This document shows, piece after piece, positions 35,871 to 43,185 of a DNA stretch of 64,000 bases (the stretch's first letter is position 1; the number at the start of each line of letters is the position of its first letter). A program made the translations under genes and the position numbers. The stretch covers positions 3,224,001 to 3,288,000 of the forward strand of contig OZ243953.1 in NCBI GenBank assembly GCA_965214475.1. Direction: 5' to 3'. Under the pieces are notes generated by a model, which worked only from the letters and a program-made list of their open reading frames with translations, ran no database searches and was not told the origin of the DNA. This DNA comes from SIRX01 sp965214475. GTDB taxonomy: Bacteria; Actinomycetota; Rubrobacteria; Rubrobacterales; Rubrobacteraceae.

Positions 35871-36347
35871 TTGAAAGATGACGGACTCCACATCCGCCGG
35901 TACGAATCCGCCGACGAGGGAGCGGTGCGATATTTGCACGAGGTCGCCTTGTGCGGGGCTGGGATCCACCTCGGTGACGGATCGTGGTACGAGGATCTGC
36001 GCGAGGTCCAGGAAGTCTACCTCCGCGATGGTGGAGAGTTTCTAGTCGGTACCGTCGGCGACGAAGTGGTGGCGATGGGTGCGGTCAAGAAGACGAGCGA
36101 CGGTCGGGCGGAGATCAAATACATGCGCGTAGGCCCGAAGTTCCAGCAGCGGGGCTTCGGACAGACGGTCCCTGAGGCCCTGGAGCATCGAGCCGCCGAA
36201 CTTGGTTACGAGACGTTGCACCTGGACACCGCTGTACGGCAGAAGGCCGCCCGACGCTTATATGAAAGCAACGGCTATCGGGAAATGCGCCGAGACAAGA
36301 AAGGCTCCATAAGTTGCGTGTTCTACGAGAAGAGTGTCCTTGCCTGA
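35871..36347 (+). CDS. GNAT-family N-acetyltransferase
   Basis: 158 residues. Acetyl-CoA-binding motif A reads IKYMRVGPKFQQRGFGQTV (Q/RxxGxG/A form RGFG), and the C-terminal strands (ARRLYESNGYREM) are typical GNAT. The TTG starts two bases after the purF stop, and the gene overlaps purM by 14 bases, so it belongs to the purine transcript. The substrate is unknown. Confidence 0.85.
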   Translation: MKDDGLHIRRYESADEGAVRYLHEVALCGAGIHLGDGSWYEDLREVQEVYLRDGGEFLVGTVGDEVVAMGAVKKTSDGRAEIKYMRVGPKFQQRGFGQTVPEALEHRAAELGYETLHLDTAVRQKAARRLYESNGYREMRRDKKGSISCVFYEKSVLA

Positions 36348-37362
36348 AAACGGCCACAGCTATGAGGCCGCCGGTGTCTCTATCGAGCGCGGAGAGAGTG
36401 CTGTATCGCTGATGAAGTCAGCCGTAGAGGCGACGCAGGGACCGCAGGTGCTTTCACCCTCAGGCAGCTTCGCCGGACTCTATGCCCTGTCAGGTTACGC
36501 TGAACCCGTTCTCGCCTCCACGATAGACGGCGTCGGCACGAAGGTAATGGTAGCGAGGGAGGGAGGTAGCTACGATTCTCTCGGCGTGGACATCGTAAAC
36601 CACTGCGCCAACGATGTACTCTCCACCGGTGCCCGGCCGCTCATCTTTTTGGACTACGTGGCGAGCGGACGCCTGGACCCGGAAGCTGTTGCGGGTGTCG
36701 TGCGCGGGGCGGCCGAAGCTTGTGGTGCGCTTGGGATGACGCTTATCGGCGGCGAAACGGCGGAGATGCCGGGTCTCTACGCCGAGGGGGACCTGGACAT
36801 AGTCGGCGCCTGCATCGGGGCTTGCGAGCGCGCGAACGTCGTATCCGGTGATGGGGTGCGTACGGGCGACGTCGTGATCGGGCTATCCTCCAGCGGACTC
36901 CACACCAATGGTTATACTCTGGCCCGTAAAGTATTGAAGGATGCCGGCAACTCCTATTCCAACACGCCGGAAGGTTTTGACAGTACCCTCGGAGAAGTTT
37001 ACCTGGAACCACACCGGGCTTATGTAGAGCAGGTTTCGACGCTACGAGAAACCCTCGACGTATGCGGGATGGCCCACATTACCGGCGGCGGTCTTGCCGG
37101 AAACTTGCCGCGGGCGCTCGGCGGGCTCGGGGCTCGGATGGACCCTAAATCCTGGGAGGAGCCGCCGGTTTTCGACTTCATCCGGAGGATAGGCCGCATC
37201 CCGGAAGACGAGATGCGCCGGGTCTTCAACCTCGGCGTAGGGTTCTGCGTAGTGGTGCGGGCTGAGAATACAGACGAGGGGCTCAGGGTTCTACGCGAGT
37301 CGGGTTGCGAGGCGTGGTGTATCGGTGAGGTTGTAGAAGAGAAGGGCGTAGAGTTTGCCTGA
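36334..37362 (+). CDS. purM: AIR synthase (phosphoribosylformylglycinamidine cyclo-ligase)
   Basis: ATP-dependent ring closure giving AIR. 342 residues; ASTIDGVGTKVMVA, GETAEMPGLY and HITGGGLAGNLPR are diagnostic. The GTG start overlaps the GNAT gene. Confidence 0.95.
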   Translation: MSLPENGHSYEAAGVSIERGESAVSLMKSAVEATQGPQVLSPSGSFAGLYALSGYAEPVLASTIDGVGTKVMVAREGGSYDSLGVDIVNHCANDVLSTGARPLIFLDYVASGRLDPEAVAGVVRGAAEACGALGMTLIGGETAEMPGLYAEGDLDIVGACIGACERANVVSGDGVRTGDVVIGLSSSGLHTNGYTLARKVLKDAGNSYSNTPEGFDSTLGEVYLEPHRAYVEQVSTLRETLDVCGMAHITGGGLAGNLPRALGGLGARMDPKSWEEPPVFDFIRRIGRIPEDEMRRVFNLGVGFCVVVRAENTDEGLRVLRESGCEAWCIGEVVEEKGVEFA

Positions 37363-37936
37363 GCGTCTGCCGGAAGGCTCCCGTTTCGCCGTGCTCGCCT
37401 CGGGCTCGGGCAGTAACCTGCAGGCGCTTCTAGATGCTTACCCGCAAGAGCTCGTCGTGGTCGGGGGGGACAAGAAAGATGCCTTCGCCTTCGAGCGGGC
37501 GCGGAGGGCCGGGGTGCCAGTCGAGCACGTGGACCCCCGAGGCTTCGAGAATAGGGAGTCCTACGATGCGGAGCTTGCGGCCAGGATCTCCACTCACGAG
37601 GTGGGGCTCGTTGTCGGGGCCGGATACATGCGGGTGCTATCCTCGGCCTTTCTGCGGGCGTTCCCGTCTATCCTGAACGTCCATCCCTCCCTGTTGCCCG
37701 AGTTTCGGGGTTTGGATGCTGTGGGGCAGGCGCTAGAGGCCGGTGCGGAGGAGACCGGGGTGACGGTGCATCTCATGGTCGAGGAAGTGGATGCCGGGCC
37801 GGTGGTCGCCCAGGAAGTAGTTCCGGTGTTGCCTGAGGATACTAAAGAGAATTTACTGGAGCGGATGCACCCGATCGAGCACCGGCTGCTCGTGAAGGCG
37901 GTCGCGGACTATTTTCGGGGGAGGATGGAGTTATGA
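37355..37936 (+). CDS. purN: GAR transformylase (10-formyl-THF dependent)
   Basis: 193 residues; LASGSGSNLQALLDA at the start and the catalytic region LNVHPSLLPEFRGLDA with conserved Asn and His. The TTG start overlaps purM by eight bases. The folate-dependent PurN form is used rather than PurT. Confidence 0.93.
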   Translation: MPERLPEGSRFAVLASGSGSNLQALLDAYPQELVVVGGDKKDAFAFERARRAGVPVEHVDPRGFENRESYDAELAARISTHEVGLVVGAGYMRVLSSAFLRAFPSILNVHPSLLPEFRGLDAVGQALEAGAEETGVTVHLMVEEVDAGPVVAQEVVPVLPEDTKENLLERMHPIEHRLLVKAVADYFRGRMEL

Positions 37937-39474
37937 GGCGTCGGGCGCTAATTTCGGTTTCGGACAAAGAGGGTGTCGTAGATTTTGCGCGGCGGTTGCA
38001 CGAGCTGGGGTTCGAGCTCCTCTCTACCGGTGGCACGGCCCGCGCCCTGGAGGACCACGAAATACCAGTAGTTCCTGTGGCGGAGGTAACGGGAGAGCCG
38101 GAGATACTCGGCGGCCGCGTCAAAACGCTGCACCCTAAAATCCATGGCGGCATTCTCGCCAACCTAGAAGATCCCGACCACGTAACGCAACTTGTCGAGC
38201 AAGACATCGCCCCGATAGACCTCGTCTGCATAAACCTCTACCCGTTCGAGGAGACCGTGGCCGGCGACGTTTCCGAGAAGGAAGCCATAGAGCAGATAGA
38301 TATTGGTGGTCCGGCGATGGTTCGGGCCGCCGCCAAAAACTTCCGTACCGTAACCGTAGTGCCTTCGAGGGAGTTTTACGATGAGGTATTGAGAGAGTTC
38401 GAGTACGAGGGACAGGTCACGGAAGAAACTCGGCGACGCCTCGCGCTCGCAGCCTTTCGTCGGACTGCAGAGTACGACGCAGCGATCTCCGCCTGGCTCT
38501 CCGGGCAAGTCGGTGAAGACGAAAAATTTCCCGAGTCGCGCCCGGTACGCTACCGGCGAGTCTCGTCGTTGCGTTACGGGGAGAACCCGCATCAAGAGGC
38601 CGCATACTACGCAGAGGAAGACTCGGAGCATCTCCTCTCCGGGGTCGAGGTTTTGCAGGGCAAGGAGATCTCCTTCAACAACCTCTACGACCTCGACGCC
38701 GCCCGCACGCTACTGGCGGACTTCATCGAGGGCGAGCCCGACAAGCAAGGTGCGGTAATTATCAAACACACCAACCCGTGCGGCGCGGCCGTCGCCGAGA
38801 CAGTATCCGAAGCGTACAAAAAAGCCTTCGAATCCGACCCAATCTCCGCGTTCGGGGGCATCGTGGCTCTTAGTGGCGAGGTAGACGGAGACCTCGCGGC
38901 CGCCATCTCCGAGATCTTTACCGAGATCCTGCTCGCCACAGGCTTTACGCAAGAGGCCCGCGACGTCTTCTCTGAGAAGCCCAATCTTCGCCTGTTACAG
39001 GGCGGGTCTATCGGGAGATCAGGCCTCTCAGCCAAGCACGTAACCGGTGGGCTGCTGTTGCAGGAGGCCGACCGGATGGAGAGCGTCGCTAGCTATGAAG
39101 TGGTCACAAAGGCGCGGCCATCCGATGACCAGATGCGCGACCTACTCTTCGTCTGGCGGGTTGCCAAAACCGTCAAGAGCAACGCTATCGTACTCGCGAA
39201 AGACAGGGCGACGGTCGGGGTTGGGGCGGGCCAGATGAGCCGGGTAGAGTCGGCGGAGATAGCGGTGAATAAGGCTGGCGTAAGATCCCAGGGTGCCGTT
39301 GCTGCCAGCGATGCCTTCTTCCCGTTCGCCGACGGGGTGGAGGCTTTGGCGGAGGCCGGGATAGAGGCCGTAATACAGCCCGGTGGCTCGAAGCGGGACG
39401 AAGAAGTAGTGCAGGCTGCGGACGCCCGCGGTTTGGCGATGATGTTTACAGGACACCGTCACTTCTTGCACTAG
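37933..39474 (+). CDS. purH: AICAR transformylase/IMP cyclohydrolase
   Basis: Bifunctional last enzyme of IMP synthesis, 513 residues. The N-terminal cyclohydrolase domain (LISVSDKEGVVDFA, then GRVKTLHPKIHGGIL) precedes the transformylase domain (NPHQEAAYY and KHTNPCGAA with the catalytic His). The ATG overlaps the purN stop. Last purine gene of the run; purE and purK are not in the window. Confidence 0.95.
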   Translation: MRRRALISVSDKEGVVDFARRLHELGFELLSTGGTARALEDHEIPVVPVAEVTGEPEILGGRVKTLHPKIHGGILANLEDPDHVTQLVEQDIAPIDLVCINLYPFEETVAGDVSEKEAIEQIDIGGPAMVRAAAKNFRTVTVVPSREFYDEVLREFEYEGQVTEETRRRLALAAFRRTAEYDAAISAWLSGQVGEDEKFPESRPVRYRRVSSLRYGENPHQEAAYYAEEDSEHLLSGVEVLQGKEISFNNLYDLDAARTLLADFIEGEPDKQGAVIIKHTNPCGAAVAETVSEAYKKAFESDPISAFGGIVALSGEVDGDLAAAISEIFTEILLATGFTQEARDVFSEKPNLRLLQGGSIGRSGLSAKHVTGGLLLQEADRMESVASYEVVTKARPSDDQMRDLLFVWRVAKTVKSNAIVLAKDRATVGVGAGQMSRVESAEIAVNKAGVRSQGAVAASDAFFPFADGVEALAEAGIEAVIQPGGSKRDEEVVQAADARGLAMMFTGHRHFLH

Positions 39475-39483
39475 ACTCATTAT

Positions 39484-39927
39484 GTGAGCAAGAATTCTCA
39501 AGAGCAAAGCCGCGCCGCCCGGCTTATAGATTTCGTCGAGAGGATCATCTATTACGGGGCCGCCCTTTTTCTGCTGGTAACGATTGGGATGGTCTTCTAC
39601 GACGCCGCAGTTACCATTCTGGAAGTTCGCAATGCTGGTCCGCTCGACACCGCACTGGAAGTTCTGGACAAAATACTCTTGCTCTTTATCTTCGCCGAGT
39701 TGCTCGGCACCATAACCACTATCGTCCGGGAAAACGAGATTCGTGCAGACCCATTCCTCCTTATCGGCCTGATAGCCGTCGTCCGGCGCATTCTAGCCGT
39801 TACTGTCTCTATAGAACAGAGTCTCGGCACGCCGGAATTCGACAGCCTGCTCTACGAACTCGGTGTGCTCACGGTGCTCGTACTCGCCCTGGCGGGAGCC
39901 CTATACTTCGTCCGCCGAACCGGGTAA
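39484..39927 (+). CDS. PsiE-family membrane protein
   Basis: 147 residues with four hydrophobic segments; the LIDFVERIIYYGAALFLL start, the central LLLFIFAELLGTI and the RRILAVTVS helix are consistent with the phosphate-starvation-inducible PsiE family. GTG start nine bases after purH. The function of this family is not established. Confidence 0.7.
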   Translation: MSKNSQEQSRAARLIDFVERIIYYGAALFLLVTIGMVFYDAAVTILEVRNAGPLDTALEVLDKILLLFIFAELLGTITTIVRENEIRADPFLLIGLIAVVRRILAVTVSIEQSLGTPEFDSLLYELGVLTVLVLALAGALYFVRRTG

Positions 39928-39960
39928 AAAGACTAGAGTCGTGGCGCTGACGAGCATTTC

Positions 39961-39988
39961 TTTACAGTCCGGCGCTATTTGGTAAACT
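39961..39988 (+). promoter_or_regulatory. promoter candidate of the tRNA cluster
   Basis: TTTACA (39961-39966) and TAAACT (39983-39988), 16 bases apart, lie 15 bases before tRNA-Lys. One transcript could cover tRNA-Lys, Glu and Val. Confidence 0.5.
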
Positions 39989-40003
39989 CTATCGGCTGAG
40001 TTT

Positions 40004-40075
40004 GGGCCAGTAGCTCAGTGGTAGAGCAGGGGACTTTTAATCCTCGTGTCGAAGGTTCGATCCCTTCCTGGCTCA
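40004..40075 (+). tRNA. tRNA-Lys (anticodon TTT)
   Basis: Acceptor GGGCCAG/CTGGCTC, D stem GCTC/GAGC, anticodon stem GGGGA/TCCTC with loop CTTTTAA, T loop TTCGATC. No encoded CCA. Confidence 0.95.
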
Positions 40076-40114
40076 CGAGCCCGGATACGGGCGCTGCCCA
40101 ACATAGGGCCACAT

Positions 40115-40187
40115 GCCCCCATCGTCTAGAGGCCCAGGACACCGCCCTTTCAAGGCGGCGGCACGGGTTCGAATCCCGTTGGGGGCA
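40115..40187 (+). tRNA. tRNA-Glu (anticodon TTC)
   Basis: Acceptor GCCCCCA/TGGGGGC, anticodon stem CCGCC/GGCGG with loop CTTTCAA, T stem CGGG/CCCG with TTCGAAT. No encoded CCA. Confidence 0.95.
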
Positions 40188-40207
40188 CGACCGGGGATAC
40201 CCGGCGC

Positions 40208-40279
40208 GGGCGATTAGCTCAGGGGTAGAGCACCTCCCTTACAAGGAGGGGGTCGCTGGTTCGAACCCAGCATCGCCCA
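40208..40279 (+). tRNA. tRNA-Val (anticodon TAC), integration target
   Basis: Acceptor GGGCGAT/ATCGCCC, D stem GCTC/GAGC, anticodon stem CCTCC/GGAGG with loop CTTACAA, T stem GCTGG/CCAGC. Its 3' part from the anticodon stem onward is duplicated at 60992-61038, marking it as the attachment site of the element to its right. Confidence 0.96.
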
Positions 40280-40283
40280 CTTA
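40237..40283 (+). repeat. attL: left copy of the 47-bp attachment core
   Basis: CCTTACAAGGAGGG... to CCCACTTA, covering the tRNA-Val anticodon arm to three bases past its 3' end. It is identical to 60992-61038 and in the same orientation. The tRNA is intact on this side. Confidence 0.92.
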
Positions 40284-40351
40284 ATAAAATCCTGCAAATG
40301 ACGATATTTTACAGCAAAGCGAGAGAGCCAGAATACGTTCCTCGGCCCTCT

Positions 40352-40370
40352 GTACACCATTTGTACACCA
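40352..40370 (+). promoter_or_regulatory. left GTACACCA repeat pair, integrase arm-site candidate
   Basis: GTACACCATTTGTACACCA contains two direct 8-base units 11 bases apart. The same 19 bases, followed by an A/G then TTGGG, recur at 60868-60886 near the other att site. Located 68 bases inside attL. Confidence 0.5.
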
Positions 40371-40460
40371 ATTGGGATGAGGGCTTCAGCCTAGGGCCTC
40401 GCGATCGCGCCGGCGGCCTCGCTGCACCGTCGGCGGCAGTGAGTAGGCGATAGGAGGAAT

Positions 40461-41591
40461 GTGGTACGCAACGGCAGCGTGAGCAACGAATGGTTCCCCG
40501 AGCCGACCGAGAGAGATGACACTTACGCTAACCGGCTTGAAAGCACGCCGTCTTGGCTGGCAAGGTCTACTCTGGGCGTGGCTAAGGAATGTCGGTCCTT
40601 CTTGAATAAGAACCTGGCGGCCCTACCCGAGGAGTGTCAAGATGGTATTGCCAAGCGGCTAAAGACTGATATGCACCACCGAAGCGCGTTCTTCGAGCTC
40701 GTGGTCGCGCGTACGCTCCAGGCATTGGGAGGGGAGATTACTTCCTGCGAGCCGGAGAATCCCGTGGATGGCACCAAGATCGATTTTATGGTCCGATTCT
40801 CGGACCACGAGATAGGCGTTGAGGCAACTTCGCCCCTGTTCGACCGAGAGATGGGTGGAACTGCCAAGGACCATGCTCCGCTAATAGGAGCGGTGGAGGA
40901 GTTGGTCCCTTCAGGATGGGCGGTGGCTATCGGCACCCTGCCCGACTTGGGTCCTGCGGACTCTAAGAAGACCTTCAAGTCTGCCGTCAAGCAGATGCTC
41001 AACGTCCCTCCGCCGTTATCGGGAGAGGGGGAACGGGAAGTCCGGCGGGAGTTGCCGGAGGGTGAGATTCGGCTGACGTTGTTCTCGAAGGCGGCTCATG
41101 AGCTTCGTGAGGAGACGAGGATCGTTTGGGAGGCTCCCCTGACGACTATCGACAACTCCAAGCGGGTGATCCGGGACGCTGTGGAGGGGAAGCGCCGCCA
41201 GGCGAGGAACGTACCTGTGCCGGTCTTGGTGGGCTTGGACGCCAAGGGGATCGTGACGCGCCTTGAGGACTTCGACATGGCGCTGTTTGGCCATTCGGTG
41301 GCGCATATGGATCAGTTCGGCAATCAATACGCTACGTCGTTCCAGGCGGATGGGCTGTTCGCTAGAGGAGAAGGTAAGCCGACTATATCCGGCGTCATGG
41401 CCTTCACCGAGGTCGGATTCCTGCGTTGCAGCGAGCCCGTCCTGTACGTACACCCGCGCTTTGAGAGTGATCTGCCGGGTTCGCTGCTGCAACTTGAGCG
41501 CCGGATCCTTAGTGCTAACGGTATCTCTTTTCGAGAGGCTCAGAATCAGGGGTTCCTCGAAGTTCTCGGGTTCGTTGATACCGGCTCGTAG
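40461..41591 (+). CDS. putative PD-(D/E)XK-fold protein
   Basis: 376 residues. An acidic helix residue (FFEL, E79), then KIDFMV (D108) and GVEATS (E121) in successive strands, resemble the E...D...ExK core of restriction-type nucleases, but the expected Lys is Thr. The rest is unassigned. GTG start right behind AGGAGG; the GTG at 40479 is an alternative. First gene after attL, a typical cargo position, convergent with the integrase gene. It may be a nuclease variant or an inactive fold; function unproven. Confidence 0.5.
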   Translation: MVRNGSVSNEWFPEPTERDDTYANRLESTPSWLARSTLGVAKECRSFLNKNLAALPEECQDGIAKRLKTDMHHRSAFFELVVARTLQALGGEITSCEPENPVDGTKIDFMVRFSDHEIGVEATSPLFDREMGGTAKDHAPLIGAVEELVPSGWAVAIGTLPDLGPADSKKTFKSAVKQMLNVPPPLSGEGEREVRRELPEGEIRLTLFSKAAHELREETRIVWEAPLTTIDNSKRVIRDAVEGKRRQARNVPVPVLVGLDAKGIVTRLEDFDMALFGHSVAHMDQFGNQYATSFQADGLFARGEGKPTISGVMAFTEVGFLRCSEPVLYVHPRFESDLPGSLLQLERRILSANGISFREAQNQGFLEVLGFVDTGS

Positions 41592-41620
41592 GGCTTTCCT
41601 GCAAAGGTAGCAACGTGGCT

Positions 41621-42766
41621 CTAGCCCAAAGCCTCGCCCATCGCGTCGGTTGCTTCGCTGCCCATGCCGGGGAGCATGTGGGAGTAGGTGTCGAGGGTGA
41701 TAGCGACGGAGGCGTGGCCGAGAAGCTCCTGTACAAATTTGGGGTGAATGTTTCTCTGGAAGAGCAAGGAGGCACAGGTGTGCCGGAGATCGTGGAAGGT
41801 GATCCCCGGCAGGCCCGCTTTCTTCAGTAGCGGTGCGAAGGACCGCTGTCGAATGTTCGACGGATTGATGAGGTTGCCGCCCTCTCCCGCAAAAACGAGC
41901 CCCTGATCCTCATAGAGCGTGCCAGCCTTCAGCTTCTCCTCCGCTTGGCGCGCCCGGTGAGCCTTGAGGGCGTCCACGGCCCGCGGCGTCAGACGCACGG
42001 TGCGCCGGCTCTTCTTCGTCTTCGGCTCGCCCAGGGCGAGGCCCTTACCGTTCCCGGTGCGCGTCAGCGTCCGGCGCACTCTGATGGTGGGAACAGTGGA
42101 GGTGAGATCTATGTCGTTCCACTTCAGGCCGAGTAACTCCCCGCTTCTCATCCCTGTATGGAGCGCCAGCACGTAGAAGGCCTCCAGACGGGTGCCACGG
42201 GCCGCTTCCAGCAGCCCACGCGCCTCGTGCGCGGAGAGCGGGTGCATCTCCTTTGGCGAGGGCGTTGGAGCCTTGACCGCGTCAGCAGGGTTGCGTGGGA
42301 TCAGGTTCCACCTCACGGCTTGATCCAACGCCTTGTGCAGTACATGGTGCATCTTCTGGACCGTTGCCGCAGAGAGCCCGGCATCGAGGCGGTCGCGGTA
42401 GAGTCCCTGCAAGCGCAGCGCGCCCAGGTTCTTCAGCTTGACCCTGCCGAGAGCTGGGATCACGTGGTTGTTCACGAGATACTTGTCCCGCGAGAACGTG
42501 GACTCCCTCACCGTGCCCCGCACACAGTCCGAGAGCCAACGCTCCAGGTACTCGTCCACCGTCATGTTCTCGTCGTCGAAGATGATCCCATCCGCCCGGT
42601 CCGCCAGAGCCTTCGTGAGCTTGTCCCGCACCTCCGCCCGCGTCTTGCCGTACACGGTTCTCCGCTTCGTTCCCGTTGACGTCTCCACCGTATAACGGGC
42701 CATCCACAGATCCCTCTTTGGGTGCCGGGAGATCGAGCCCTCCCCATTGCCGCGTCGCTTTGTCAC
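41621..42766 (-). CDS. tyrosine recombinase (integrase A)
   Basis: 381 residues from the GTG at 42766, which follows GGAGGAG; starts further upstream lack this. An N-terminal AP2-like arm-binding domain (RRGNGEGSISRHP) and a core SAM-like domain precede the catalytic domain with Arg in HTGMRSGE, HDLRHTCAS, His in LGHASVAI and Tyr in TLDTYSHM. All catalytic residues are present. Homologous along its length to the integrase at 61143-62300. Divergent from the Xis-like gene, as usual for excision control. Confidence 0.93.
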   Translation of the reverse strand: MTKRRGNGEGSISRHPKRDLWMARYTVETSTGTKRRTVYGKTRAEVRDKLTKALADRADGIIFDDENMTVDEYLERWLSDCVRGTVRESTFSRDKYLVNNHVIPALGRVKLKNLGALRLQGLYRDRLDAGLSAATVQKMHHVLHKALDQAVRWNLIPRNPADAVKAPTPSPKEMHPLSAHEARGLLEAARGTRLEAFYVLALHTGMRSGELLGLKWNDIDLTSTVPTIRVRRTLTRTGNGKGLALGEPKTKKSRRTVRLTPRAVDALKAHRARQAEEKLKAGTLYEDQGLVFAGEGGNLINPSNIRQRSFAPLLKKAGLPGITFHDLRHTCASLLFQRNIHPKFVQELLGHASVAITLDTYSHMLPGMGSEATDAMGEALG

Positions 42767-42972
42767 GCCACTCCTCCTCTCTAATTCAGAGCCGACGAAC
42801 AGCGCCGCCGGCACACCTCCAGAAACATACTATCAATTTAACGGATCAAAGCTCGTTTCCCATCACAGAATGTTCGTGGTGATTTATCAACTCTTCTGAT
42901 ACTATCTGTATACGCTCAACTGATAGCAGGCGTGAGCGGAAACCGTGGGCGACAGAGGGAGGAGATTCGCGG

Positions 42973-43176
42973 GTGAGACCCGAGACAACGATTCAGAAGT
43001 GGGGGACGTACCGGCAGGCGGAAGAGCTGTCGGGACTATCGAGAACGACGCTCTGGAGGCTGGTCAAGATGGGAGAGGTCGAAGCTGCGAAGGTAGGCCG
43101 GGCCGTGAGGATCAACCTCCAGAGCCTAGACGCCTACATGAGCCGCTGCTCCGCCAACGACTCCGGTGAGCTGTAA
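42973..43176 (+). CDS. excisionase-like helix-turn-helix protein
   Basis: 67 residues forming one MerR/Xis-type winged helix domain (TYRQAEELSGLSRTTLWRLVKMG, ending in a VGRAVRI wing). GTG start with GGAGGAG upstream. It lies between the divergent integrase and the primase gene, ten bases before the latter, fitting an Xis or early regulator. The 206 bases to the integrase hold the two promoters, including short TGATA/TATCA repeats. Confidence 0.82.
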   Translation: MRPETTIQKWGTYRQAEELSGLSRTTLWRLVKMGEVEAAKVGRAVRINLQSLDAYMSRCSANDSGEL

Positions 43177-43185
43177 GACGATCCC

